Source of the DNA: Thiomonas sp.
Lineage (GTDB): Bacteria > Pseudomonadota > Gammaproteobacteria > Burkholderiales > Burkholderiaceae_C
DNA: 5,719 nt
Reading direction: 5' to 3'
Assembly (NCBI GenBank): GCA_027451915.1
Contig: DAIDHU010000530.1
Span: 1-5,719, forward strand
Program-made: the position numbers and the translations under genes
Shown here: one piece after another, positions 1-5,605 of the stretch
How the letters are laid out: each line of letters begins with the position of its first letter
Numbering within the stretch: position 1 is the stretch's first letter
The notes under the pieces: generated by a model
What the model was told of the DNA's origin: nothing
Databases searched by the model: none
What the model saw: only the letters and a program-made list of their open reading frames with translations

Positions 1-1
1 G

Positions 2-535
2 GCTTGCGAAGGCGCCGAGTTCGACGAGGACCTCCTGTTCACCCACCGCGGCCTGTCCGGGCCGGCCGTGCTGCAGGTTTCCAGCTACTGGGAGCCTGGG
101 CGGGCGCTGCGCTTCGACCTGGGCGCCGGCGCCGACCTGGCCGGGGTGTTGCGCCAGGCCCAGCAGGGCTCGCGCCAATCGCTGCTGACCGTGCTGGCGC
201 AGGCGCTTCCGCGCCGCCTGGCGCAGGCCTGGCTGGAGCAGCAGGGGCTGGACGGAGCGCGGCGTGTCGCCGAGACCGGACGCGCGGCGCTGGAACGCCT
301 GGCCGGCGCCCTGGCCGCCTGGTCGCCGCGGGCCACCGGCACCGAGGGCTGGAACAAGGCCGAGGTGATGCGCGGCGGCGTGGCCACCCAGGAACTGGAC
401 CCGCGCAGCCTGGAGGCGCGGCGCGTGCCGGGCCTGCATTTCATCGGGGAGGCGGTGGACATCACGGGCTGGCTGGGCGGCTACAACTTCCAGTGGGCCT
501 GGGCCAGCGCCCACGCGGCGGCCCGCGCGGTCTGA
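2..535 (+). CDS. HI0933/BaiN-like NAD(P)/FAD-dependent oxidoreductase (flavoprotein), 3' part only
   Basis: The window opens inside this gene, and the last 177 codons are present up to a TGA stop. The visible part shows FTHRGLSGPAVLQ at about residues 13-25 and, near the C-terminus (149-169), GEAVDITGWLGGYN followed by FQWAWAS. Both are signatures of the HI0933/YhiN/BaiN flavoprotein family. The GWLGGYNFQWAW form resembles the subgroup described as the PP_4765-type flavoprotein (TIGR03862). In the family the C-terminal GG-Y-N segment closes the FAD-binding fold. The N-terminal GxGxxG dinucleotide motif would lie upstream of the window. The proteins are presumed cytosolic FAD-dependent oxidoreductases. 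Some HI0933 relatives have been named BaiN for bile-acid work in clostridia, but that role should not be transferred here. Substrate and pathway are unknown. The gene is convergent with the next one, leaving a 44-bp gap. Family assignment is firm and function is open. Confidence 0.85.
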   Translation, partial: ACEGAEFDEDLLFTHRGLSGPAVLQVSSYWEPGRALRFDLGAGADLAGVLRQAQQGSRQSLLTVLAQALPRRLAQAWLEQQGLDGARRVAETGRAALERLAGALAAWSPRATGTEGWNKAEVMRGGVATQELDPRSLEARRVPGLHFIGEAVDITGWLGGYNFQWAWASAHAAARAV

Positions 536-541
536 GCCGGC

Positions 542-566
542 GCCGCCCGCCCGCGCGTCGGGCGGC
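542..566. terminator. GC hairpin between convergent genes, possible bidirectional terminator
   Basis: A perfect 8-bp stem pairs GCCGCCCG (542-549) with CGGGCGGC (559-566) across a 9-nt loop. It sits in the 44-bp gap between two converging stop codons (535 and 580), where a shared transcription terminator would be expected. There is no T-run on either side, so it is not a canonical intrinsic terminator. In DNA this GC-rich the stem could also be partly chance. The call rests on position plus perfect pairing. Confidence 0.35.
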
Positions 567-579
567 CTTGCCAGGCGGC

Positions 580-1401
580 TCAGGCCTCGCGCCAGTTCCA
601 GCGGTACTCGCTGCGCAGCCCGCCCGCGGGCTGGCGCTGGAGCTCCAGCACATGCATGCTGCCGTCGGCATCGGCGCGCAGCAGGGTGGAGCAGCGCGTG
701 CCGTAGTCGGGCAACTGGATGAAGGGCGCCGACAGGCCGCGGCTCCACTGCTCGGACAGTTGCATGCCCTCGGGGGGCTCCGGGATCTGCGCGTCGGGGG
801 CCGGATGCGGGTCGGCCAGGCGCTCGAGCAGGAACTCGAACTCCGGGCCCTCGGAGTCCAGGCATTGCGCCACGCCCTGCTTGAGGCGCTGCACCTTCGG
901 CCAGGGCGTGTCCAGCGCCGCGTTGGACAGGCCGTGCACCCCCGGCTGCACCTCGGCGAAACCCGCGCGGTTGGACACCCAGCACATGCGGCCGCGGCGC
1001 AGGTCGGCCAGCAGCAGGTTGAAGCCGGCGTAGGCCTGCATGCCCGGGCGCAGCTCGGCGGCCCAGGCCAGGGGATCGGGAGCCTCCCAGGGGCGCTCGT
1101 CGAGCGGATGCCGACCGCGCAGGAAGCGCAACGGCAGTTCGCCGCGCGAGGGCCGGACCGCGTCCCGCGGAGGGGGTTCGCGCACATTGGTCAGCGCCGC
1201 CAGCAGGCCGTCGCGCCGCAGGCCCAGCCAGGTGCCGCCGCCCTGCAGGTCGCGCCCGGCCAGCAGCGGCGGCACGCCCTCGTCCTGCGCATCCCACCAA
1301 TGCATGGGACGGGCCGGACGCTGCAGCCATTCGTCGCGGTTGGCGGCCAGCAGCAGGGTGCGCCGGCCCCCGGGCTGCCAGGACCAGGCGATCAGGCACA
1401 T
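580..1401 (-). CDS. NRDE family protein (TANGO2-like)
   Basis: This encodes 273 residues. The start was placed at the ATG at 1401 because the product then begins MCLIAW, the hallmark N-terminus of the family, with Cys2 directly after the initiator. An upstream in-frame extension is open but has arginine/serine-rich content typical of antisense GC-rich DNA. The name-giving motif is N21-R22-D23-E24 (LLLAANRDEW). Further family blocks are GGGTWLG at about 55-61, LTNVR at about 70-74, GFNLLLAD at about 125-132, GLSNAALDTPWPKV at about 158-171, and YGTRCST near residue 238. Length matches the family (PF05742). Human TANGO2 and worm HRG-9 belong to it and have been linked to haem mobilisation. The fold has been suggested to resemble N-terminal-nucleophile hydrolases, which would make Cys2 interesting. 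The bacterial function is not established. The gene lies 7 bp downstream of ygfZ on the same strand, with no clear Shine-Dalgarno, so it is probably cotranscribed and translationally coupled. No signal peptide is visible, so the product is probably cytosolic. Confidence 0.9.
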   Translation of the reverse strand: MCLIAWSWQPGGRRTLLLAANRDEWLQRPARPMHWWDAQDEGVPPLLAGRDLQGGGTWLGLRRDGLLAALTNVREPPPRDAVRPSRGELPLRFLRGRHPLDERPWEAPDPLAWAAELRPGMQAYAGFNLLLADLRRGRMCWVSNRAGFAEVQPGVHGLSNAALDTPWPKVQRLKQGVAQCLDSEGPEFEFLLERLADPHPAPDAQIPEPPEGMQLSEQWSRGLSAPFIQLPDYGTRCSTLLRADADGSMHVLELQRQPAGGLRSEYRWNWREA

Positions 1402-1408
1402 GGCGGCT

Positions 1409-2335
1409 TCAGCCGGCGGCTGGCAGTTCGTAGGGCAGGCTGCCCAGGCGCAGCGCCGGGCCCTGCGCCTCGCGCAGGTGCAGCGCGGGCTGCGCGACGG
1501 CCTCGAGCTTGAGCTCGGCCAGGCCTTCCCAGCCGCCCGCCGGCGAAGGCGCGGCACCTACCACCAGGCCGCAGGGCTGGCCGGGATCGGCGGCGCTGTA
1601 CACCTCGTCGCCAGGCTGCATGGGTTGCTCGCCCCGCACGGCGAAGGTGCGGCGCTTGATGCTGCCGCGGTACTGGGTGCGGGCGACGATTTCCTGGCCG
1701 GGGTAGCAGCCCTTGCGGAAATCCACCGCGCCCAGGACCTCGTAGTTCAGCATCTGGGGCACGAACTGCTGCGCCGTGGCGGCACTGACATGGGCGATGC
1801 CCGCGCGCAGCTCGGCCAGGCGCCAGGCCTGCTCGGGCTCGCGCGCCAGGCCGGACACCGCGGCCCAGTCGTCCAGCGCCTGCTCGGCGACCAGCAGGGT
1901 GCGCCGCAGTCCGGGCGCGTCGGGCAGGCGTATGGCCGTGGCCGGGCCTTCGCGCCGCGTGCCCCAGACGGCCAGCGCCTCGCCGGGCAGCGATGAATCG
2001 GCATCGGCGGCTTCCAGCAGACCGTACACATGGCGCTGCGCGCGCGCATCCTCCAGGCTGCACTTCAGGCGCAGGATGAACATGCGCAGGCGCTTGAGGG
2101 TGGGCTCCAGCAGGTCGGCGTCGAGCAACATGGCGATCGACCCGTCGGCTTCGCGCCAGAGCAGGAAATCGGCCAGCATGCGGCCCTGCGGGGTGCACAG
2201 CGCGGCCATGCGCGCGGTGGCCTCGGGCCAGTCGCGAAGTTCCTGGGTGAGCTGGGCGTGCAGCAGGTCGACGGCCTGCGGGCCGCGCGCGAGCAGGATG
2301 CCCGCGCTGGGCAATTCGATCAGGGAGGAGGGCAT
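1409..2335 (-). CDS. ygfZ: YgfZ/GcvT-domain folate-binding protein, iron-sulfur cluster maintenance
   Basis: This encodes 308 residues. The start ATG at 2335 gives MPSSLIELPSAGILLARG, which matches the family's N-terminal strand. The frame stays open upstream, but that part is proline/arginine-rich and would cover the divergent promoter region. The YgfZ signature KGCYPGQE lies at 208-215 and continues into VARTQYRG, with the redox-relevant Cys at 210. CTPQGRMLADFLLW (47-60) and FVPQMLNYE (191-199) are further conserved blocks. YgfZ proteins share the GcvT/aminomethyltransferase fold, bind tetrahydrofolate and support synthesis or repair of certain Fe-S enzymes under oxidative stress (known from E. 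coli). The protein is cytosolic with no membrane segment. It is the first gene of a leftward pair with the NRDE gene and is transcribed divergently from mltG. The ribosome-binding site is weak, as only GC-rich sequence precedes the ATG. Confidence 0.93.
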   Translation of the reverse strand: MPSSLIELPSAGILLARGPQAVDLLHAQLTQELRDWPEATARMAALCTPQGRMLADFLLWREADGSIAMLLDADLLEPTLKRLRMFILRLKCSLEDARAQRHVYGLLEAADADSSLPGEALAVWGTRREGPATAIRLPDAPGLRRTLLVAEQALDDWAAVSGLAREPEQAWRLAELRAGIAHVSAATAQQFVPQMLNYEVLGAVDFRKGCYPGQEIVARTQYRGSIKRRTFAVRGEQPMQPGDEVYSAADPGQPCGLVVGAAPSPAGGWEGLAELKLEAVAQPALHLREAQGPALRLGSLPYELPAAG

Positions 2336-2386
2336 CGGGCTGGACGGCGGCGGGGCCGGCTGGCAGGCATGGGGAGTAGGTCGGCT

Positions 2387-2392
2387 AGTATA
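2387..2392 (-). promoter_or_regulatory. Candidate -10 element for ygfZ
   Basis: Read on the minus strand this is TATACT, a 5/6 match to the sigma-70 -10 consensus. It lies 52 bp upstream of the ygfZ start, inside the only AT-richer patch of the 149-bp divergent spacer. Transcription would begin near 2380 and give a leader of about 45 nt. No convincing -35 hexamer is found 16-18 bp upstream on that strand (the sequence there is GGGCAG-like), so the promoter would be weak or activator-dependent if real. The box sits in CTAGTATAG (2385-2393), whose outer CTA/TAG is symmetrical, so a -10 for mltG on the plus strand could overlap it. No plus-strand -35 is evident. Confidence 0.35.
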
Positions 2393-2432
2393 GGAATCTG
2401 ATCCGAAACCTGCCCGCCGCGGCCTCGGGCGC

Positions 2433-2450
2433 GCAAGGGGCGGTCCTTGC
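2433..2450. repeat. Short inverted repeat in the ygfZ-mltG divergent spacer
   Basis: GCAAGG (2433-2438) pairs perfectly with CCTTGC (2445-2450) across a 6-bp centre. It lies between the candidate ygfZ promoter and the mltG start, so it could be an operator or a hairpin in the mltG leader. Nothing in the sequence names a regulator. Apart from this and the -10-like box, I see nothing else in the 149-bp spacer. Confidence 0.3.
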
Positions 2451-2484
2451 CGCAATCGCGCCGCGGTGCGCTTCCTGGAATCGA

Positions 2485-3591
2485 GTGAAAGGCTTGAAAT
2501 CGCATTGGGCGGCGCGCCTGTTGACGCTGGTGCTCGTGGCTGCCGTGGGTGCCGCCGCCGGCTTCGTCGGCTGGGCGATGGCACCCATACGCCTGGCGAA
2601 TTCCCCGCTGGACTTCACGGTGCGCCTGGGCAGCCCGGCGCGCAGCGCTGCCGCGCAGATCCGCGCCCAGGGCGCCGATGTGTCGCCGCGCCTGTTCTAC
2701 TGGCTGGCGCGCCTGAGCGGCGAGGGCACCCAGCTCAAGGCCGGCAGCTACGAGGTGGAGCAGGGCATCACCCCCTGGCAGTTGCTGCGCAAGATGGCGC
2801 GCGGCGACCAGTCCCTGCTGGCCCTGACGGTTCCCGAGGGCTGGACCTTCGCCCAGTTCCTGGCCGCGGCCGACAAGGCTCCCGATCTGGTGCATGACGC
2901 GCGGGGCCTGAGCCCGCGGCAGATCATGCAACGCATCGGCGCGCCCGCCGATCTGGATCCCGAGGGAGAGTTCTTTCCCGACACCTACCTGTACGGCCGG
3001 GGCAGCTCGGAGCTGGCGCTGCTGCGGCGCGCCTACCGGCTGATGCAGCGCGAACTCGCGCAGGCCTGGGCCGGGCGCGAACAGGGCCTGCCCTTGCAGG
3101 ACCCGCGCCAGGCGCTGACGCTGGCCTCGATGGTGGAAAAGGAGACCGGTCGCCCGGGCGACCGCGCGCGCATCGCCAGCGTGTTCGTCAACCGCCTGCG
3201 CGCCGACATGCCCCTGCAGAGCGACCCCACGGTGATCTACGCGCTGGGCAGCGCCTACCAGGGCCATCTGAGCCACAAGGACATGCAGGTGGCCTCGCCC
3301 TACAACACCTATGTGCACGCAGGGCTGCCGCCGGGGCCCATCGCGCTGCCGGGGGCCGCGGCTCTGCAGGCCGCGCTGCACCCGGCGGATGGGCGTGCCT
3401 TGTATTTCGTGGCGCGGGGCGATGGCAGCAGCGTGTTCTCGAACACCCTGGCCGAGCATGACGCCGCGGTGAGCCGCTATTTGCTGCAGGCGCATCGCGC
3501 ATCCCGGGCCTCCGGCGCGGCTTCAGGCGCTTCAGGCGCTTCGGCCGCATCCGGCTCTTCCGGCGAGCGCCGGCGTCAACTCTCCCGTTGA
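2485..3591 (+). CDS. mltG: Endolytic murein transglycosylase MltG (YceG family)
   Basis: This encodes 368 residues from a GTG start. The start was chosen because it places a short basic N-terminus (MKGLKSHWAAR) before a single membrane anchor at about 12-33. GGAA at 2477-2480 is a weak Shine-Dalgarno 4 nt upstream. The bulk of the protein is therefore periplasmic. MltG cleaves nascent glycan strands and is thought to set their length by releasing them from the membrane. The YceG catalytic domain is clear: EGEFFPDTY at 160-168, LASMVEKETG at 213-222 with E218 aligning to the catalytic glutamate of the E. coli enzyme, QSDPTVIY at 245-252, and YNTYVHAGLPPGPI at 273-286. The final 30 or so residues are an Ala/Ser/Gly-rich tail encoded partly by a 9-bp tandem repeat and ending in a basic RRRQLSR. 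This tail lies beyond the conserved domain and looks disordered. It is the first gene of the rightward cluster, with its stop 9 bp before tmk. Confidence 0.95.
   Translation: MKGLKSHWAARLLTLVLVAAVGAAAGFVGWAMAPIRLANSPLDFTVRLGSPARSAAAQIRAQGADVSPRLFYWLARLSGEGTQLKAGSYEVEQGITPWQLLRKMARGDQSLLALTVPEGWTFAQFLAAADKAPDLVHDARGLSPRQIMQRIGAPADLDPEGEFFPDTYLYGRGSSELALLRRAYRLMQRELAQAWAGREQGLPLQDPRQALTLASMVEKETGRPGDRARIASVFVNRLRADMPLQSDPTVIYALGSAYQGHLSHKDMQVASPYNTYVHAGLPPGPIALPGAAALQAALHPADGRALYFVARGDGSSVFSNTLAEHDAAVSRYLLQAHRASRASGAASGASGASAASGSSGERRRQLSR
3520..3546 (+). repeat. 9-bp tandem repeat in the mltG C-terminal tail
   Basis: Two exact copies of GCTTCAGGC (3520-3528, 3529-3537) are followed by a third diverged copy, GCTTCGGCC (3538-3546). 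They are in frame and encode ASG-ASG-ASA within a longer Ala/Ser/Gly-rich tail. Because the unit is a multiple of three, copy-number slippage would change tail length without a frameshift. Confidence 0.75.
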
Positions 3592-3593
3592 GG
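3590..3593 (+). promoter_or_regulatory. Shine-Dalgarno GAGG deciding the tmk TTG start
   Basis: GAGG overlaps the mltG stop codon (TGA at 3589-3591) and lies 7 nt before the TTG at 3601. This spacing supports TTG as the start of tmk, and no in-frame ATG or GTG lies between it and the P-loop. The overlap suggests translational coupling to mltG. Confidence 0.6.
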
Positions 3594-3600
3594 CACCCCC

Positions 3601-4233
3601 TTGAAGAATCCCTCGTCACGCGGCCTGTTCATCACCCTTGAAGGCATCGACGGTGCCGGCAAGAGCAGCCAGTTCAGCGCCCTGGTCGAGACCCTGCGGG
3701 GCCTGGGGCGCGAAGTCGTGGCCACGCGCGAGCCGGGCGGCACCCCCCTCGGAGAGCGCCTGCGCGAAATGGTGCTCAACGAGGCCATGAGCACCTCCAC
3801 CGAGGCGCTGCTGGTGTTCGCCGCGCGCCAGGAGCATGTCTTGCACGTGATCGAGCCGGCGCTGCTGCGCGGGCAGGACGTGGTCTGCGATCGTTTCACC
3901 GACGCCACGCTGGCGTACCAGGGAGCCGGCAAGGGCATTCCCCGGGACCGCCTGGAGGCGCTGGCCCACTGGGTGCACCCCGGCCTGGAGCCGGACCTGA
4001 CCGTGCTGCTGGACCTGCCGGCCGAGACCGCCGCTCGGCGCATGCGCGAGCAGGGGCGCCAGGGCGATCGCTTCGAGCGCGAGCCGGAGGAGTTTTTCGG
4101 CAGGGTGCGTAGGCAATACCTCGAGCTGGCGCGCGAACAACCCCGGCGCTGGCGTGTGGTCGATGCCACGCGCAGCCTGGAGCAGGTGCGCGAGGATGTG
4201 ATCCAGAATCTCAAGAAATTCCTGGAACTATAG
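3601..4233 (+). CDS. tmk: Thymidylate kinase (dTMP kinase)
   Basis: This encodes 210 residues, the usual length for the family, from a TTG start supported by an upstream GAGG. The enzyme phosphorylates dTMP to dTDP with ATP in the cytosol, an essential step in dTTP synthesis. Motifs in order: P-loop GIDGAGKSS (15-23); TREPGGTPLGERLRE (42-56), which binds substrate; DRF at 97-99 in CDRFTDATLAYQGAGKGI, the catalytic/nucleotide-binding DR(Y/F/H) motif; and a LID with basic residues (RRMREQGRQGDRFERE, about 146-161). A P-loop lacking Arg together with arginines in the LID is the E. coli-type (type II) arrangement. The gene lies between mltG and holB with gaps of 9 and 7 bp, so cotranscription is very likely. 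Nothing appears broken or unusual apart from the TTG start. Confidence 0.96.
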   Translation: MKNPSSRGLFITLEGIDGAGKSSQFSALVETLRGLGREVVATREPGGTPLGERLREMVLNEAMSTSTEALLVFAARQEHVLHVIEPALLRGQDVVCDRFTDATLAYQGAGKGIPRDRLEALAHWVHPGLEPDLTVLLDLPAETAARRMREQGRQGDRFEREPEEFFGRVRRQYLELAREQPRRWRVVDATRSLEQVREDVIQNLKKFLEL

Positions 4234-4251
4234 GAAAATGATGGATTTTCC
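4219..4251 (+). promoter_or_regulatory. Overlapping, mutually exclusive inverted repeats at the holB start
   Basis: TTCCT (4219-4223) can pair with AGGAA (4232-4236). Alternatively GGAAAA (4233-4238) can pair with TTTTCC (4246-4251) across a 7-nt loop. Both use the AGGA (4232-4235) that serves as the holB Shine-Dalgarno, and the second also encloses both candidate ATG codons. Ribosomes finishing tmk at the TAG (4231-4233) would melt them, so coupling to tmk translation is a reasonable inference. The stems are short (5-6 bp, mostly A-T in the second) and may be only marginally stable. Confidence 0.35.
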
Positions 4252-5212
4252 GGCGACACTACTGCATGGATCCCGGGGCACCGGGCTGTGGGAATCCCTG
4301 CTGGAGGCGGGGGCGGGACTGCTCTGCGAGGCGCCGGGCAGGGCCCTGGTGCCCTGGCAGGCCCGCGCCTGCGGTGTGTGCGCCGGCTGCCACCTGGTGC
4401 GGGCGGGAACCCATCCCGACCTGCGCGTGGTGGTGCCTGCGGCGCTGGCCGCCGAGCTGGGCCTGGGCATGGAGGACGGCGGCGAGGGCGCCCAGGGGCA
4501 GGCGCAGGCCGCTCCGGCCGCTGGCGGACGCGAAATCGGCATCGAACAGGTGCGCGCATTGATCGACTGGGCGCAGGGCACCAGCCACCGCGGGGGACCC
4601 AAGGTGGCGGTGGTGCACCCCCTGGATGCCATGGCCGCTCCGGCCGCCAACGCGCTTCTGAAAGTACTTGAAGAACCGCCTGCTTCGCTATGTTTTCTCA
4701 CGGGAACCCATCAGCTGGACCGGGTGTTGCCCACCTTGCGCAGCCGCTGTCGCCTGCGCGCCTGGGCGCGCCCGGAGCCGCAGGTCGCGCTGGCCGAGCT
4801 GCAGCGCCGCGGCCAGGCTGACGCGCAGGCGGTGCTGCAGTGGAGCCGGCGCGCAGTGTTCGACGCCGACCCCGCGCGCGGCCTGGAGTGGACGCGTCGC
4901 CTGGTCCGTCAGCTGGCCGCGGGTCGGGTGACCCAGCTCGACGGCGTCACCCCCGCGCAGGCCCTCGAATCCCTGCAGAAACTGACCCTGGACCTGGTAC
5001 GCGTGCGCTCGGGCCTGGCCCCGAGCTACCTGGCGGAGCTGGACGCCCCGCTGCGTCGCCTGGCCGGGCAGGGCGACACGGGCGCCTGGCTGCAATGGTG
5101 GCAGCGTCTGGCGCAGGCCGCGCGCACCCCGGACTTCCCCGTGCACGCGGGGCTCGCGGTCCAGGCCTGGGTCGTAGAATTGCAGCAACTTTGCACCTCG
5201 GGGGCGAACTGA
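4241..5212 (+). CDS. holB: DNA polymerase III subunit delta prime
   Basis: This encodes 323 residues from the ATG at 4241. Another ATG lies immediately before it at 4238, but AGGA (4232-4235) is only 2 nt from the first and 5 nt from the second. Delta prime is the rigid 'stator' of the clamp loader that places the beta sliding clamp on primed DNA. Visible features: an N-terminal LLHGSRGTG, which resembles a P-loop but lacks the GK[ST] lysine; a zinc-module cysteine set with C29, then CGVCAGC (C44, C47, C50); and HPDL at 58-61. A Gly/Ala/Glu-rich insert of about 30 residues (66-96) follows. After it come EQVRALIDW, then NALLKVLEEPP (about 137-147) and the SRC motif at 168-170 (LPTLRSRC), characteristic of delta prime and gamma/tau. 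The conserved N-terminal helix before the P-loop seen in E. coli is about 20 residues shorter here. The C-terminal part fits the collar domain in length but is poorly conserved. It is 7 bp after tmk and 1 bp before pilZ. Confidence 0.93.
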   Translation: MDFPATLLHGSRGTGLWESLLEAGAGLLCEAPGRALVPWQARACGVCAGCHLVRAGTHPDLRVVVPAALAAELGLGMEDGGEGAQGQAQAAPAAGGREIGIEQVRALIDWAQGTSHRGGPKVAVVHPLDAMAAPAANALLKVLEEPPASLCFLTGTHQLDRVLPTLRSRCRLRAWARPEPQVALAELQRRGQADAQAVLQWSRRAVFDADPARGLEWTRRLVRQLAAGRVTQLDGVTPAQALESLQKLTLDLVRVRSGLAPSYLAELDAPLRRLAGQGDTGAWLQWWQRLAQAARTPDFPVHAGLAVQAWVVELQQLCTSGAN

Positions 5213-5213
5213 T

Positions 5214-5600
5214 ATGGCCACTTCCCACGCAGCCGTCGCCGGTGCCGCGACCTCGACGTCGCGCCCCAGCGTGATCCAGCTCGCGATCAAGGAAAAGCCC
5301 GCGCTGTACGCCGCCTATATTCCCTATTTTCCCGACGGGGGAATCTTCATCCCCACCCCGCGCGAGCACAAGCTGGGCGACGACGTCTACCTGCTGCTGA
5401 CGGTGATGGACAACCCGCAGCGCTTCCCGATCGCCGGCAAGGTGGCGTGGATCACCCCGGCCAACGCCGCGGGCAACCGCACGCAGGGCATCGGGGTGCA
5501 GTTCCCGGCCGACGACAAGGCCAAGCAGCTGCGGCGCCTGATCGAGGAAATCCTCGGCCCGGCGGCCGAGGCCACCAACCGCCCCACGCACACTCTTTGA
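5214..5600 (+). CDS. pilZ: Type IV pilus assembly PilZ-domain protein
   Basis: This encodes 128 residues from an ATG 1 bp after the holB stop, with a G-rich stretch (5200-5204) as a loose Shine-Dalgarno. The first 16 residues are Ala/Ser/Thr-rich and poorly conserved. The domain starts at about RPSVIQLAIKEK (17-28), continues with YIPYFPDGGIFIPTPR (35-50) and GKVAWITPANAAGNRTQG (75-92), and ends in GIGVQF (92-97) and a helix. The c-di-GMP-binding RxxxR and (D/N)xSxxG motifs of classical PilZ domains are not present in full. This is also true of Pseudomonas aeruginosa PilZ itself, which acts in type IV pilus biogenesis through protein partners (PilB/FimX in xanthomonads) and not by binding the nucleotide. 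A role in pilus assembly or twitching is inferred from that homology and the conserved position after holB. It is cytosolic with no membrane segment. It is the last gene of the tight cluster. Confidence 0.92.
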   Translation: MATSHAAVAGAATSTSRPSVIQLAIKEKPALYAAYIPYFPDGGIFIPTPREHKLGDDVYLLLTVMDNPQRFPIAGKVAWITPANAAGNRTQGIGVQFPADDKAKQLRRLIEEILGPAAEATNRPTHTL

Positions 5601-5605
5601 GACCC

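Noticed and set aside
4..1512. A 502-codon open frame on the plus strand covering the flavoprotein 3' end and the antisense of the NRDE gene
   Set aside because: Its product is Arg/Ala/Gly/Pro-rich with no recognisable motif, and it overlaps two genes with strong family signatures. Long antisense frames are common at this GC content.
1402..1557. An N-terminal extension of the NRDE protein by 52 codons
   Set aside because: The family begins MCLI/MCII with the Cys at position 2. The extension is Arg/Ser-rich and lies inside the ygfZ coding sequence.
1040..1996. A 318-codon plus-strand frame antisense to the NRDE gene and ygfZ
   Set aside because: It overlaps KGCYPGQE- and NRDE-bearing genes and shows no motif or ribosome-binding site.
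2336..2584. An N-terminal extension of ygfZ by 83 codons
   Set aside because: The extra residues are Pro/Arg-rich and resemble no YgfZ N-terminus, and the extension would overlap the divergent mltG start. The ATG at 2335 fits the family.
3033..3230. Small antisense frame inside mltG considered as a hidden small protein
   Set aside because: It has no ribosome-binding site and no distinctive composition, and it falls within the most conserved part of the MltG domain.
2320..3495. A 391-codon open frame on the minus strand antisense to mltG
   Set aside because: mltG carries the complete YceG catalytic signature on the other strand. The antisense product is low-complexity His/Gln/Arg-rich and has no start context.
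3576..4559. A 327-codon minus-strand frame antisense to tmk and holB
   Set aside because: The product is Arg/Pro/Ser-rich without motifs, while tmk and holB are unambiguous on the plus strand.
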